A stretch of DNA of 23,359 nucleotides from a virus. The notes beneath the pieces were generated by a model that made no database searches, was not told where the DNA came from, and saw only the letters and a program-made list of their open reading frames with translations. The stretch's first letter is position 1; every line of letters begins with the position of its first letter. Shown piece by piece: positions 8,443-17,324 of the stretch. A program made the position numbers and the translations under genes. The stretch lies in IMG/VR virus record IMGVR_UViG_3300037574_000019, positions 1 through 23,359 of that record; one strand, given 5' to 3'.

Positions 8443-11313
8443 TTAATCCAATAAAAGGTTGTCTTCGTCATAATCTGGAATGTTTTCCATCTGCTCAAGC
8501 AATGAATCTCCACCAACACCCATTATGCTTCTATCCTGAATGTGCAAGGGGTGTCCTATTCTAGCATCTTGTCGTGGAGAACGAACTTTATGCTTACCTG
8601 TTTTTCTAGACCAAGTACCATGAATGTTATCCCAATCTCCTAGACCAACGACTTCATCAAGAGTAAAAGGGGTTCCATTTCTCTGGGGATTCCCTAAAGG
8701 AGTTATAAGTCCCTCCGGCCCCTTAACTAGAGCCATATACATCGAACCCCTACCAACAGCCTGAAAACCCACGAACTCCGAGCCTATTACTTGATTCTTC
8801 TCAGCCCACCATTTTGGGGGGTTAGTCTCCATTCTCTCGGTAGCAGCATCAAGAGCATCATATACAGTTATATCCCTTTTGCTGCTACTTCTTGATTTTA
8901 TATAATGCATAGCAACATTATTCATAACCTCGGAAAGTGTTTCATCTTCTTTGTCACTACCCATGCCGGGGATACCAATTCCTCTCAGAATAGGCTTTCC
9001 AATAGAAGCCGCAGCATCAGGGCTATGATATATCAGAGACCACCACATACGAACGGCATCCCCTACCCACGTCCTTTCTTCAGCAGACCCGTGTACGCCG
9101 GTCGGCATAGTTTCTCCGGGGTCTGACTCTTCTATAGCCCTGTCTATAAAACCGAAGAGTTGGTCATTAACGACTTTCGGAAGGGTGCCTGGTCCATCTA
9201 TTGGAATGAAACCCGCCAATATGTTAGGGTCAATACTTTCTTTTTCTACTAGAACACCACCTAGTGAAACCATAGATTTCTTCTTCATATCTATCGACTG
9301 CGTGATTGCCTCATCAAGAGGCATTCCTTGCACGAAGTTTAGCAACCTCGCCACGTTCTTTATTTCTTGGGTTACGGCTCCTCTATCCGCAATCATCTCG
9401 TCGCCCATGAAGTCCTCTACTAGACCATCTCCATCTGCTTCTGTCCACGCCGCCTGAATAGACTCCATCTTTGGAACATCCAGTGAGGTGAACATACTGA
9501 CTCTTTGGTATAGGGCTTCTATGGTCCCTGTATTTAGAAGAGTAGCAGCCGTATTATTATTAAGTGCCAAGTGTGACATTACGAAGAAATCACGAGTGTT
9601 GGGGTCTGGAATATGTCGCATGATTAAATCACGAGAGTCAAAACTCTCTAATGCTGAATATGCATGGATGGCTTGAGTGAAGGCTGCTAGTCCATGTGCC
9701 GCATCTCTTTCGTCTCCTACTCCCATTTGAGATGCATTTATTAGTTGCCATGATTCTTTAAAACTGGCGGAAAGGACATCTGAAGGTATGTTTGATTGTG
9801 CCGCAGATAAAGCGTGGGCTGTCGCCTCAGGGAAGGGGACATACTCCTCATCTGTAGGTGTCCCCGTCTTCTGTGCGTCCAACACCCTTTCATTTTTATT
9901 TAAAAGAATCTGAAGGGACTTATCATATACCTGTTGATAATACATATTATCAGACTCACTAACGACATCATCAAAATTTATTTGTCCGGTGTATCCTTCT
10001 TCGGTAGTAAATTTGATGGTATCTCCGTCTTTTACCATAGTCATTCCGTCTTGTTCAATAATAAGACTCTCTTGGAAATCCCTGAAGAACAACTTCTTCC
10101 ACTCAGTAGTGTTTAGTCGGGAATCAGAATTATGCCTCAACTGAGTCAGTCCCTGTGTGAGTTGGTTCTTGTAAGATAATATGTATGATTGGAATTGTTT
10201 AGTACCCGCTGCTTTAGATGAAGAAGCCTGATGAGCAGCGATGGTGTCTTTGCGGTCTCTGTAATATTTATTTACTGAACCAACTTCCCACAGAGGACTT
10301 CGTGCATTCTTCGGTCCGGTATCAGTTTTTAAAAGTATCGCTTCTGCAATCTTACTGGCGTATGGGTTGTCTTCATTCGCTGCTATATCAACTAAAGCGA
10401 ACCCAATCAACTCATGCATCTCATTGGGAACATGAAGACCGCCCCGTCCCCCATCCAACATTTGTGTTATAGATACCGCAGCCTGTTCCACCGCAGCATC
10501 GAAGTTTTCTTCGGGGGTTGGTGCAATAATCGGTCCAATAGTAGACCCCGGATATTGATTCATGTTAAACCCGCTTTGCACTACAGGGTCTATTTTAAAG
10601 ATAGACGCATTATCTACGATGCTTCCGACAGATTCTTTTACTGCTAATCTAGATTCATCAAGAACTCTCTCGCTCAACCACTCCCTATGTCTGGCCTCAT
10701 ATCCCTGCCTAAGAGTAGACTGTGCAACAATTATGTTTCTATCAAATACATCAGCACGTCCAATAGTGGGAGTATCTATGCCTTGAATTCCCGTATCCCA
10801 CCGAGCCATTGTTAAATCCATATTCAAAGCATCTGGGTTATTGGCTCTAAAAGTATCCCTCTCAGCATTCATTCTATCAGAGAAAGCATTAGCAGCATTA
10901 GTAGACATAGCATTGGCTTGTCCAAGGAGAGCCGCAGGATGTTGCATGGCATCGAGAGTTCCCTTACTAACTTCGTCTGCAAACACCAGACCAGTATCAT
11001 CCATTTGCTTCTTTAGTTCTACCATCTCCGCACCAAATTCTTCCATCTTGCCATATCCAGAAACATCGGCTTCGCCTAGTTGTTTAGCAGAATCACTAAG
11101 CATATTAAGAGATTTAGCAAGTGCGAGTTGGTCTTTAATACCTTGGTCGTCTGGGGCTACGGGTTGAGCGGCTTGTATAGGTGCGGCAGGAGCATTGGCG
11201 AGTCCGGGCTGTACAAAGGTATCAACGCCAGATGCTGTTACGCCAATCTGATTCTGTTGTACCCCGTATGAAACAGTTTGCCCTGAGGCTCTTTGTGGTC
11301 TTTTGCTTGCCAT
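8443..11313 (-). CDS. Internal virion protein (T7 gp15-like)
   Basis: A 956-residue, mainly helical, Gln/Ala/Asp-rich protein (T7 gp15 is 747). Position between a gp14-like and a gp16-like gene, size and composition support a structural part of the internal core that is ejected into the periplasm. The N-terminus is disordered (Gln/Ala/Pro-rich to about residue 55). The bulk is amphipathic helix, without transmembrane segments or recognisable catalytic motifs. Near the C-terminus a beta-rich part (FVGFQAVGRGSMYMALVKG, then TPFTLDEVVGLGDWDN) looks like a separate small domain. The assignment is mostly by synteny; the primary sequence of this family diverges fast. The ATG at 11313 has AAGG eleven bases upstream, which is a poor spacing, and lies 24 bases after the preceding stop. 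Confidence 0.8.
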   Translation of the reverse strand: MASKRPQRASGQTVSYGVQQNQIGVTASGVDTFVQPGLANAPAAPIQAAQPVAPDDQGIKDQLALAKSLNMLSDSAKQLGEADVSGYGKMEEFGAEMVELKKQMDDTGLVFADEVSKGTLDAMQHPAALLGQANAMSTNAANAFSDRMNAERDTFRANNPDALNMDLTMARWDTGIQGIDTPTIGRADVFDRNIIVAQSTLRQGYEARHREWLSERVLDESRLAVKESVGSIVDNASIFKIDPVVQSGFNMNQYPGSTIGPIIAPTPEENFDAAVEQAAVSITQMLDGGRGGLHVPNEMHELIGFALVDIAANEDNPYASKIAEAILLKTDTGPKNARSPLWEVGSVNKYYRDRKDTIAAHQASSSKAAGTKQFQSYILSYKNQLTQGLTQLRHNSDSRLNTTEWKKLFFRDFQESLIIEQDGMTMVKDGDTIKFTTEEGYTGQINFDDVVSESDNMYYQQVYDKSLQILLNKNERVLDAQKTGTPTDEEYVPFPEATAHALSAAQSNIPSDVLSASFKESWQLINASQMGVGDERDAAHGLAAFTQAIHAYSALESFDSRDLIMRHIPDPNTRDFFVMSHLALNNNTAATLLNTGTIEALYQRVSMFTSLDVPKMESIQAAWTEADGDGLVEDFMGDEMIADRGAVTQEIKNVARLLNFVQGMPLDEAITQSIDMKKKSMVSLGGVLVEKESIDPNILAGFIPIDGPGTLPKVVNDQLFGFIDRAIEESDPGETMPTGVHGSAEERTWVGDAVRMWWSLIYHSPDAAASIGKPILRGIGIPGMGSDKEDETLSEVMNNVAMHYIKSRSSSKRDITVYDALDAATERMETNPPKWWAEKNQVIGSEFVGFQAVGRGSMYMALVKGPEGLITPLGNPQRNGTPFTLDEVVGLGDWDNIHGTWSRKTGKHKVRSPRQDARIGHPLHIQDRSIMGVGGDSLLEQMENIPDYDEDNLLLD

Positions 11314-11337
11314 GTTTAGTGTTGCCTTTTATTATTC

Positions 11338-12078
11338 TTAATTTGGAGGGGTGACGGGGGTTGTTGCAGAGCCGGACCACCACGAATTACCCCAAGAATT
11401 AGCATAGTCAGCAGTGTCCATCCACTGAGCATCTATTCCTTGCTGCCAAGCCGCTGCCCCCACAATAGCACTGCCTCCTTGGATTAAGTATGGAAGCATA
11501 GATGGTTGTGATACTTGTTGTGTTGGTTGTACGGGGTCAATAGGAGCCATAGGAGCAGGCATTGCCTGATTGATTCTATTCTGTGCTTGTGCATTGATTC
11601 CCATTAGGTTTCTTTCAGATTGCTTCAGAGAGCCTTTAAGATTCTCAAATGCAATGTATGTATGACGTGCTTCTGCGAGTTCATATTGTTGCTGTGCGAG
11701 TCTAATAGAAGACCCGCCTGTTCCGGTTTCTGAAGACGATGCGTAAGTAAATGAGCGACCCTTCTGAGCCTGTCTGCTTGCGTTGGCAATACTATGGAGT
11801 GTTCTGTTTCTAACTTGGTCTACTTGCTCTAGTACTGTGGAGTATTGTCCCCTTGCACTCTCTGTGGCGGAAGCCGCTGTTTTATAGTATCGCTCTTCTT
11901 GCCAATCTGCTACCTTCTGTTGGTAGTCTACCATACTCTGAAATCTATCATTTCTCCATTGAGCCATCTGAGCGTTGTATACGGATTGTTCATAAGCACT
12001 TTGTCCTGCGGCTTGTCCCTGAGCATAGGAACTAGCAATTCCCATTCCTGCCGATGCTGCCGCCATTGGTGTACACAT
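11338..12078 (-). CDS. Internal virion protein B (T7 gp14-like)
   Basis: A 246-residue protein (T7 gp14 is 196). It begins MCTPMAAASAGMGIAS, the short Met-Cys plus Ala/Gly-rich start seen in gp14 proteins, followed by long Gln/Ala-rich helices (residues about 20-105 and 125-172). Residues 173-193 are Pro/Gln-rich, then MLPYLIQGGSAIVGAAAW at 194-211 is hydrophobic, and the C-terminus is Trp/Ser/Thr-rich. gp14 of T7 inserts in the outer membrane during ejection, and the hydrophobic stretches fit that. AAGGA six bases before the ATG gives a good ribosome site. It is the first of three ejection genes in the order gp14, gp15, gp16. Confidence 0.85.
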   Translation of the reverse strand: MCTPMAAASAGMGIASSYAQGQAAGQSAYEQSVYNAQMAQWRNDRFQSMVDYQQKVADWQEERYYKTAASATESARGQYSTVLEQVDQVRNRTLHSIANASRQAQKGRSFTYASSSETGTGGSSIRLAQQQYELAEARHTYIAFENLKGSLKQSERNLMGINAQAQNRINQAMPAPMAPIDPVQPTQQVSQPSMLPYLIQGGSAIVGAAAWQQGIDAQWMDTADYANSWGNSWWSGSATTPVTPPN

Positions 12079-12080
12079 AG

Positions 12081-12530
12081 TTAATCCTTTATTTTAGCAA
12101 ACTCATAGAATAAGTTACCGTCTGGTCCGTAAATTGTTTCTCGTATAAAAGTAAACCCAAGCCACTTAATCCATTTTACATGAACCTCATTCTCGGAGAA
12201 TACCATATTCCCTACCATCTCATAGGGTTCCATTAGACCCCGCAATACTTCTTTGCTTAATCGCAAAACCTTCATGGGGTGTTTCATTATATCATCTGTC
12301 CCTAGCATCCATATACTACCAAAGCCCTCCTGTATAGGGACGGTTCCAAAGATAGCCATAGGCTTGTCGTGGAGACAGGCGGTGTATGTGGGTCCCTGAG
12401 TTATTGCTCTCTTGAACTCTTTGGAGGGACTTTTAATACCTAGTGCTTTCAGTTCGGCTCTATCAGCGTCTCGTAAGTGGAATACTAAATATTTAATATG
12501 GTCATTAGTTGATTTTTTAAGGTTTATCAA
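12081..12530 (-). CDS. gp13-like protein with acetyltransferase-type fold (DUF2833-like)
   Basis: A 149-residue protein between tail tubular B and the gp14-like gene, the slot of T7 gene 13 (138 residues). The pattern fits the GNAT-related gp13/DUF2833 family: a central strand GPTYTACLHDKPMAIFGTVP, then SIWMLGTDDIMKHP, a helix, and the C-terminal EVHVKWIKWLGFTFIRE, which parallels the HIRFLKTIGAVFHEE segment of T7 gp13. The canonical acetyl-CoA loop (Q/RxxGxG/A) is not obvious, so enzymatic activity is doubtful. T7 gp13 is needed for virion assembly. The start appears to be a TTG at 12530 directly after the TAA of the upstream gene; there is no in-frame ATG before residue 57, so a non-ATG start is needed. 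Ribosome site is weak, suggesting coupling to the upstream gene. Confidence 0.78.
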   Translation of the reverse strand: MINLKKSTNDHIKYLVFHLRDADRAELKALGIKSPSKEFKRAITQGPTYTACLHDKPMAIFGTVPIQEGFGSIWMLGTDDIMKHPMKVLRLSKEVLRGLMEPYEMVGNMVFSENEVHVKWIKWLGFTFIRETIYGPDGNLFYEFAKIKD

Positions 12531-15422
12531 TTAGGAGAATCTCTGGGACCTTGATGTATAGTATGCTTCAAATTCTATAGATTGAATGTTACTAGGTAGT
12601 GGTGAATCATTCTCGATTATTATACTAACAGAATCAGATTCAGCAAACACAGGAAACCTAAAATCTCCAGATTCACTTGGTACTGAACCCAAGTACCCAC
12701 CGGCTCCGAGGAACCTCCCTGTAAATGGATACTCTATGGTTTCGCCATCAGAACCCCCAATCTCCGGAGTGACCTTAATATTAAATGTTGCGGTATCAGC
12801 GAAGACTATAGTCATGTACCGCAACTGGTGTCTTCCTGCTGCAATCATTTCATACCCACCACCCTCACGTTGCTGTTTAAGGACGGGTTCTGATAATTCA
12901 TAAGTCATTATGTACTGAGTCCCAACATAAAACGAATCAGTATCCGTAAAGTCTTCATTTAGTGTTACGGTATCTGTGGTGGATGAATCAATAGTCATGA
13001 GTTCACCGTCTGTAGAGACTACTTGTGTTACATCTCCGGAGACTATATCATATGGGAGAGTAATAGTGTTACCCGCTTCTCCGGGTGTCACCAATGCTCT
13101 TCGGTCAATGTTAGTAACATAGGACTTTCCAATATCTACAAGACCTGTTTGGAGGTCCATACGTTCTATGAAAGTCTTCCCATCACGTTCCACAATTAAG
13201 TATAGACTTTGTGCTATAAAGTTAATATCGACAATCTCACAATTACCTAAAGAGAACTTAAACCAAGCAGACTGAATCCTCCGTTCTGAAGTTTTGAAGT
13301 ACTTATAGAGATATAATTCATTCGTAGTTGTTCCTGATAATACTGCTAATATATCTTCATGAGTAGATGCCGTAAGTTTCCGAACAATTCCCGGTATGTA
13401 CTTAGGACACTGAGCGGTCGATTCAACCGCATCAAAATCAATGGTAGTCTCACTCGTTTTATAGAACTCCCGTATGCCACTGTAGGCTCCTCTATTAAAT
13501 GCAAAGAAGAGAGAGTTGCCTGCGGGAGTAGGAGTAGCAGATGTTGTAATGTCAAAGTTAGTTGCTTGTGATATCGAAGCAGTCATTGGACTGAGTATGG
13601 CTTCTCCTTGAAGAACAAACTGTGTTCTATCCGAAAATAGAAGCAGCCGGTCACTGAAGGGTACTGCTTTATCCAACTTACTTATATCTGTACCACCCAC
13701 ACCTACATCAATAGGAGCAGTATCCATAAGAACTGTAGTGGTGGTCCTAAAGAAATTAAAGAGTTCCCCTGCTTCACTTAAAGCACAATCTTCACCACTT
13801 AAAATAGTGAGTCGATTCTTAAAGAACGATATGTCATTGATAGGTCGTCCCGCAAAGGAAGGCAGGGGGTTCGTTAAGTTAGAACCACATTCTCTATCAA
13901 TAAACTTGAAGGCACTATAGTCTGCATCAGACGGAGCAAGTGTTGCATCTGGCGTGATTCCATCAGCCCTTTTAACAAGAAAGGTACCGTCAGACTGCCG
14001 TATCAAAATATGTGGTAACGTGTTGTAGTCCCATTGGTATTTGATGTTTGGGCCGATGGTCTCAAGCCATATCCCTTCTCCAAAGTCACCACCACCGTTA
14101 GTTTCAAACTTAACGTAGTAGTCATCGACTTCAGATTCTGGGTCGCCTTTGACAAGGACTTTAAATCCATTTTTAGCCACAGGAGGTAGTTCGTTAAAAT
14201 CCCCTACTTCATCCTTAATGACTTTGTGTGCGTTTTGTCCAAGAGAGTCTTCAACGGTTAGTTGGAAATCCTCAACAGTATTTTCAATAAATATTACACT
14301 TCCGCTTTGTTCTGTTGTGTAATTTGTAAGACCATCGAGACCCTTGGTGGTCACCATCCACATATTCAAATCTTTCTCGGCACCAAGAATATCTGTGGCT
14401 TCTATGTCTGTAAGTAGAGCCGATTCATCTGGATTAGTCACTGTACGGAGAGTTGCTACCCATCCTGCTTTTTCAGGGGTAGCAGTCCCCAAGTCATTTA
14501 TGTGGGTCACAAGTTCTGCTATTGTATCGTAATCATCCGACCCTAAAAGAATAGTGTCACTAAAGTCTGAACTAGAAACAGTAAGAGTAAGAGTCAGGGT
14601 AGTATCGTTTTTTGTAACCGTAGCAACTTCAGTGTTACTGACAGAATTATCGTTATGTATTGTGAACGCTAAAGTATCAACAAGGGTATCTGGCTGTTGT
14701 GTTCCTATTGCCATAGACTCTGCAACATCTGAAGTCGATGGTGGGTTCGGGGGGTATCCGTAGATGTTAGGATTTTCGGCTGTTCCATCTCCGCCAATAA
14801 GTTGTGCTGCGGGTGAGTGGTGTACTCTTACTACTTCTTCTATATCTTCGCCCACGCCTGTGACTTTAGCCCTGAATCCCACACCCTGACCTGATGACTT
14901 AATCCATATAAGTCCTTCATTAGGCTTCGTTGTTTCACCACGGGAGTATAGAGATGTGTCAGCACTCATACTTGCATCGACTGTGTTGTTTACTAGAAAT
15001 GTTACGTCTGCTATGGTTACGGCTTTGAAGGCTGTCCTAGGAGTACCGCTACTAAGATATGTCGAAACGTCTAGGTCTGATAAAACCTCTTTAGCAATCC
15101 CATCAATTCCCGTAACAAGTATGGAGTTAGAAACACCGCTCAAAGATATGATGAATTCTTCATTAGAGTCTCTAGTAACCACATGGTTGAATGAGGTACT
15201 GAGGTCTACTGATAAACCCGGAACCACTTCTTCTGTAACTTCATCCCACAAATAAGTCGTTATCTCACCTACATGGTTTGATGGTGGTCTCTTGATTAAA
15301 CCGCCAACCAAAAGAGGCAGAGCATTCTCTTGAGCCTCACATTGATTCAGCAGACGCTGAGATGAGGGCTGTTGAGATACTCCACCTGTTAGGTTTGGAA
15401 ATCGTGTTGTTATCAGGGGCAT
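12531..15422 (-). CDS. Tail tubular protein B, nozzle (T7 gp12-like)
   Basis: Forms the distal nozzle of the short tail. I place the start at the ATG at 15422 (MPLITTRFPNLTGGVSQQP), which overlaps the upstream stop as TAATG and has GGGG six bases before it; the longer in-frame reading from 15473 overlaps tail tubular A and lacks a ribosome site. The N-terminal phrase GGVSQQPSSQRLLNQCEAQENALPLLVGGLIKRP is the family hallmark. The C-terminal half has SFAGRPINDISFFKNRLTILSGEDCALSEAGELFNFF, also classic, and a Gly-rich segment before the end. The product is 963 residues against 794 in T7. The surplus seems to be mostly a Ser/Thr/Val-rich beta region at about residues 225-385 (ATVTKNDTTLTLTLTVSSSD), which looks like an inserted Ig-like or fibre-like domain. 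Confidence 0.93.
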   Translation of the reverse strand: MPLITTRFPNLTGGVSQQPSSQRLLNQCEAQENALPLLVGGLIKRPPSNHVGEITTYLWDEVTEEVVPGLSVDLSTSFNHVVTRDSNEEFIISLSGVSNSILVTGIDGIAKEVLSDLDVSTYLSSGTPRTAFKAVTIADVTFLVNNTVDASMSADTSLYSRGETTKPNEGLIWIKSSGQGVGFRAKVTGVGEDIEEVVRVHHSPAAQLIGGDGTAENPNIYGYPPNPPSTSDVAESMAIGTQQPDTLVDTLAFTIHNDNSVSNTEVATVTKNDTTLTLTLTVSSSDFSDTILLGSDDYDTIAELVTHINDLGTATPEKAGWVATLRTVTNPDESALLTDIEATDILGAEKDLNMWMVTTKGLDGLTNYTTEQSGSVIFIENTVEDFQLTVEDSLGQNAHKVIKDEVGDFNELPPVAKNGFKVLVKGDPESEVDDYYVKFETNGGGDFGEGIWLETIGPNIKYQWDYNTLPHILIRQSDGTFLVKRADGITPDATLAPSDADYSAFKFIDRECGSNLTNPLPSFAGRPINDISFFKNRLTILSGEDCALSEAGELFNFFRTTTTVLMDTAPIDVGVGGTDISKLDKAVPFSDRLLLFSDRTQFVLQGEAILSPMTASISQATNFDITTSATPTPAGNSLFFAFNRGAYSGIREFYKTSETTIDFDAVESTAQCPKYIPGIVRKLTASTHEDILAVLSGTTTNELYLYKYFKTSERRIQSAWFKFSLGNCEIVDINFIAQSLYLIVERDGKTFIERMDLQTGLVDIGKSYVTNIDRRALVTPGEAGNTITLPYDIVSGDVTQVVSTDGELMTIDSSTTDTVTLNEDFTDTDSFYVGTQYIMTYELSEPVLKQQREGGGYEMIAAGRHQLRYMTIVFADTATFNIKVTPEIGGSDGETIEYPFTGRFLGAGGYLGSVPSESGDFRFPVFAESDSVSIIIENDSPLPSNIQSIEFEAYYTSRSQRFS

Positions 15423-16024
15423 TAGAATCCCCGCTCTGCATCGGGACGAGAGACGATTCTGAATACGTCCCAATGTTGGAAGATGTTGTGGTCTGCCGTG
15501 TCTCCTTCAAACTCTTTAAGTAAAGCCAAAGACCTTACTTCATCTTCCTGACTGAAGGAGTGATGGGCTGTAGAGCCGACCATACGGTCTTGGAATACTC
15601 TTGCCGATTTAACTGTTATATATCTACGAGCAGGCTCCGGCATCTCATCCCAATCAAGGACATAGACTACCGAAGCCTTCACGACCGAAGTGAACTCGTA
15701 GGTATTATCTGTTCTATCGAATAACCTAGAACCTCTTTGTGTAACATCACGGGTATCATAAGTAGAATCCGCAATATCTATACGTAGAATATTCTCAGGT
15801 AGGTCGATGTATTTGGTGGCATCAGCAGGAGTTAGGTTCACTTTATCTTGGCTATTGAAATGCCAACCGTGTGCCTGAACCTCTCTGTTGATTTCGCCAA
15901 GAATGTTTCGTGCTATAGCAGCATCAGCATTCTTTTGTTCATCTAGAGAGTTAATGGGAGGTTCCCCTACAGCAGACAGAATAGTATTTACTGCCTCTAA
16001 TTCTGATGTTCTAGTTCCTGCCAT
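15422..16024 (-). CDS. Tail tubular protein A, adaptor/gatekeeper (T7 gp11-like)
   Basis: Ring protein joining portal and nozzle, 200 residues (T7 gp11 is 196). The N-terminus SELEAVNTILSAVGEPPINSLDE followed by ARNILGEINREVQAHGWHFN is the well-known start of this family; the C-terminal part has MPEPARRYITVKSARVFQDRMVGS, also typical. The correct start is the ATG at 16024: GGAG at 16031-16034 stands six bases before it. A longer reading beginning with TTG at 16036 would overlap that ribosome site and is rejected. It is the first gene after the terminator downstream of the capsid gene, and its stop overlaps the ATG of tail tubular B (TAATG), so the two tube subunits are likely translationally coupled. 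Confidence 0.95.
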   Translation of the reverse strand: MAGTRTSELEAVNTILSAVGEPPINSLDEQKNADAAIARNILGEINREVQAHGWHFNSQDKVNLTPADATKYIDLPENILRIDIADSTYDTRDVTQRGSRLFDRTDNTYEFTSVVKASVVYVLDWDEMPEPARRYITVKSARVFQDRMVGSTAHHSFSQEDEVRSLALLKEFEGDTADHNIFQHWDVFRIVSRPDAERGF

Positions 16025-16030
16025 TATACG

Positions 16031-16034
16031 CTCC
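16031..16034 (-). promoter_or_regulatory. Ribosome binding site deciding the tail tubular A start
   Basis: GGAG on the minus strand, six bases before the ATG at 16024. It overlaps the alternative TTG at 16034-16036, which therefore cannot use it, and so fixes the start at 16024. Confidence 0.75.
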
Positions 16035-16049
16035 AAAAAGATTTTTCAT

Positions 16050-16083
16050 AAAAAGGGGCTACCTAGGAAACCTAGATAACCCC
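16050..16083 (-). terminator. Intrinsic terminator downstream of the capsid gene (T-phi analogue)
   Basis: On the minus strand a 13-base arm GGGGTTATCTAGG, a TTT loop and CCTAGGTAGCCCC pair over all 13 positions (two G-T wobbles), directly followed by TTTTT. This is a textbook factor-independent terminator. It stands between capsid and tail tubular A, where T7 has T-phi, and would lower tail gene expression relative to capsid by partial readthrough. No separate strong promoter for the tail genes is certain. Confidence 0.9.
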
Positions 16084-16105
16084 CGTGTGGGAGACTCACA
16101 TAATA

Positions 16106-16134
16106 ATTATACCACATAACCTAAGTTATGTAGT
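16106..16134 (-). promoter_or_regulatory. Hairpin and possible promoter element after the capsid gene
   Basis: Right after the capsid stop the minus strand carries ACTACATAAC, loop TTAG, GTTATGTGGT (16111-16134), a 10-pair stem with one wobble, without a T-run. It is followed by TATAAT at 16106-16111. The hexamer 17 bases upstream of TATAAT reads ACTACA, a poor -35. The hairpin also contains the 11-base word shared with the capsid leader. It could be a transcript-processing or 3'-end protecting stem, a phage polymerase promoter or a weak host promoter. Confidence 0.35.
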
Positions 16135-16139
16135 TTTTA

Positions 16140-17210
16140 TTATACTGCCGCAGTGGTGAATTCATAACACGCTTCTTCACGAAGAATGCCATGACCCATT
16201 GCGTAACGAGCAAGTAATAGAGTACCGAGCCGCTCCATTACATATTCGCTTTCCATAGACAAATCAAGCAATTTCACAGTACCAACGGCTTCGGTTTGGA
16301 AACCAAGTCCTATGGTAGTTGAGAAATCTGCTTCACCATAACCTACACCGGCATCACCAAACACATCATTGTTAATCAATGCGGAGTTGTGGGTACCGAT
16401 TGGCGTAGTGGCTTCATTCGTACTTGGAATGTGATTACTTTTGAAAATACGACATCCTGCGACAGAAACAATTTCTCCGCCTGCAATCGAACCATTACCC
16501 TCTGGGTTAAAGTCACGATTGATAGCGTCTGTATTCTGTGCAATCATTTTGTAGTATTCTGCGGGTGGCATGATGACGTAACGACCATCTTCTGGTACGT
16601 TCTTCTCATCCATTTTCTGGGCCATTTCAAAGATACCATCTACCCATTCATCGCCGCCGATGGTTGAATCAGCAACTGGTGAATCAAGACCTAGACGTTC
16701 GCCAAGATATTCGGTAGCAGTACCACCAAATCTATCAGCGGTTTTTCTAGCACCCGCAATCACTGTACGAATAACATTCTTATCCGCAGCATAAGCGAGT
16801 TGTCGCCCAATTTCTGTGGAATAAATGCTTCTTACTTCATAGTGATTCTTTGCTTCATCAATATCAGCCAAGAAGGATGACGCTGTAAGAACACCGTCAA
16901 TAGCGATAGTTCGCTCTGAGTGATTGAGTTTGCTTAGGTATGTAGGTTCTGCATCAGCATTTTCGTCAGCGAACAGACTTTCACCAGGAGTGTGGTACGC
17001 AGCAGCAGCAACGCCAGTTACTGGAAATTGTGCTGTTTTACCACTTGTAATCGTCCGAGAACGATGTAGAGGTAACATAACATTGTTACTCTCAAATGTG
17101 GTAAGTACTTCACCACTGAACACCTTCAGAAATAGGTCATCATTACCCGGAACAGCCAGAGCAACGTCACGTCCTATCCTAGAAGGATTGTTTGAACCAT
17201 AATAAGGCAT
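16140..17210 (-). CDS. Major capsid protein (T7 gp10-like, HK97 fold)
   Basis: Forms the icosahedral shell, 356 residues (T7 gp10A is 345). Diagnostic phrases are LKVFSGEVLTTFESNNVMLP, RSRTITSGKTAQFPVTGVA, then YHTPGES, IDGVLTASSFLADIDEAKNHYEVRSIYS and GRQLAYAADKNVI, all matching the T7 gp10 core. DGRYVIMPPAEYYKMI at about residues 204-219 and the late GLGFQTEAVGTVKLLDLSMESEYV fit the rest of the fold. The gene has the best ribosome site of the window, AAGGAGG six bases before the ATG, its own leader and a strong terminator, consistent with the highest expression. There is no sign of a T7-style 10A/10B frameshift extension: the stop is followed by hairpins and no long open frame. Confidence 0.97.
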   Translation of the reverse strand: MPYYGSNNPSRIGRDVALAVPGNDDLFLKVFSGEVLTTFESNNVMLPLHRSRTITSGKTAQFPVTGVAAAAYHTPGESLFADENADAEPTYLSKLNHSERTIAIDGVLTASSFLADIDEAKNHYEVRSIYSTEIGRQLAYAADKNVIRTVIAGARKTADRFGGTATEYLGERLGLDSPVADSTIGGDEWVDGIFEMAQKMDEKNVPEDGRYVIMPPAEYYKMIAQNTDAINRDFNPEGNGSIAGGEIVSVAGCRIFKSNHIPSTNEATTPIGTHNSALINNDVFGDAGVGYGEADFSTTIGLGFQTEAVGTVKLLDLSMESEYVMERLGTLLLARYAMGHGILREEACYEFTTAAV

Positions 17211-17216
17211 AATATG

Positions 17217-17223
17217 CCTCCTT
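17217..17223 (-). promoter_or_regulatory. Strong ribosome binding site of the capsid gene
   Basis: AAGGAGG, a full Shine-Dalgarno match, six bases before the ATG at 17210. It is the strongest such site in the window and fits the high demand for capsid protein. Confidence 0.85.
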
Positions 17224-17324
17224 ATATATAAAAACTAAAACGAAACGAAGATTGGAGACGTAGATACCTAAGTTATCCGTCGCAACGGGCAAAGATTCAG
17301 ATACCTCTTCTCTTCTATTAAATG

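Noticed and set aside
16140-16142. Possible T7-like frameshift giving a longer minor capsid protein
   Set aside because: The stop is followed at once by hairpins and a terminator; no long alternative frame extends past the capsid end.
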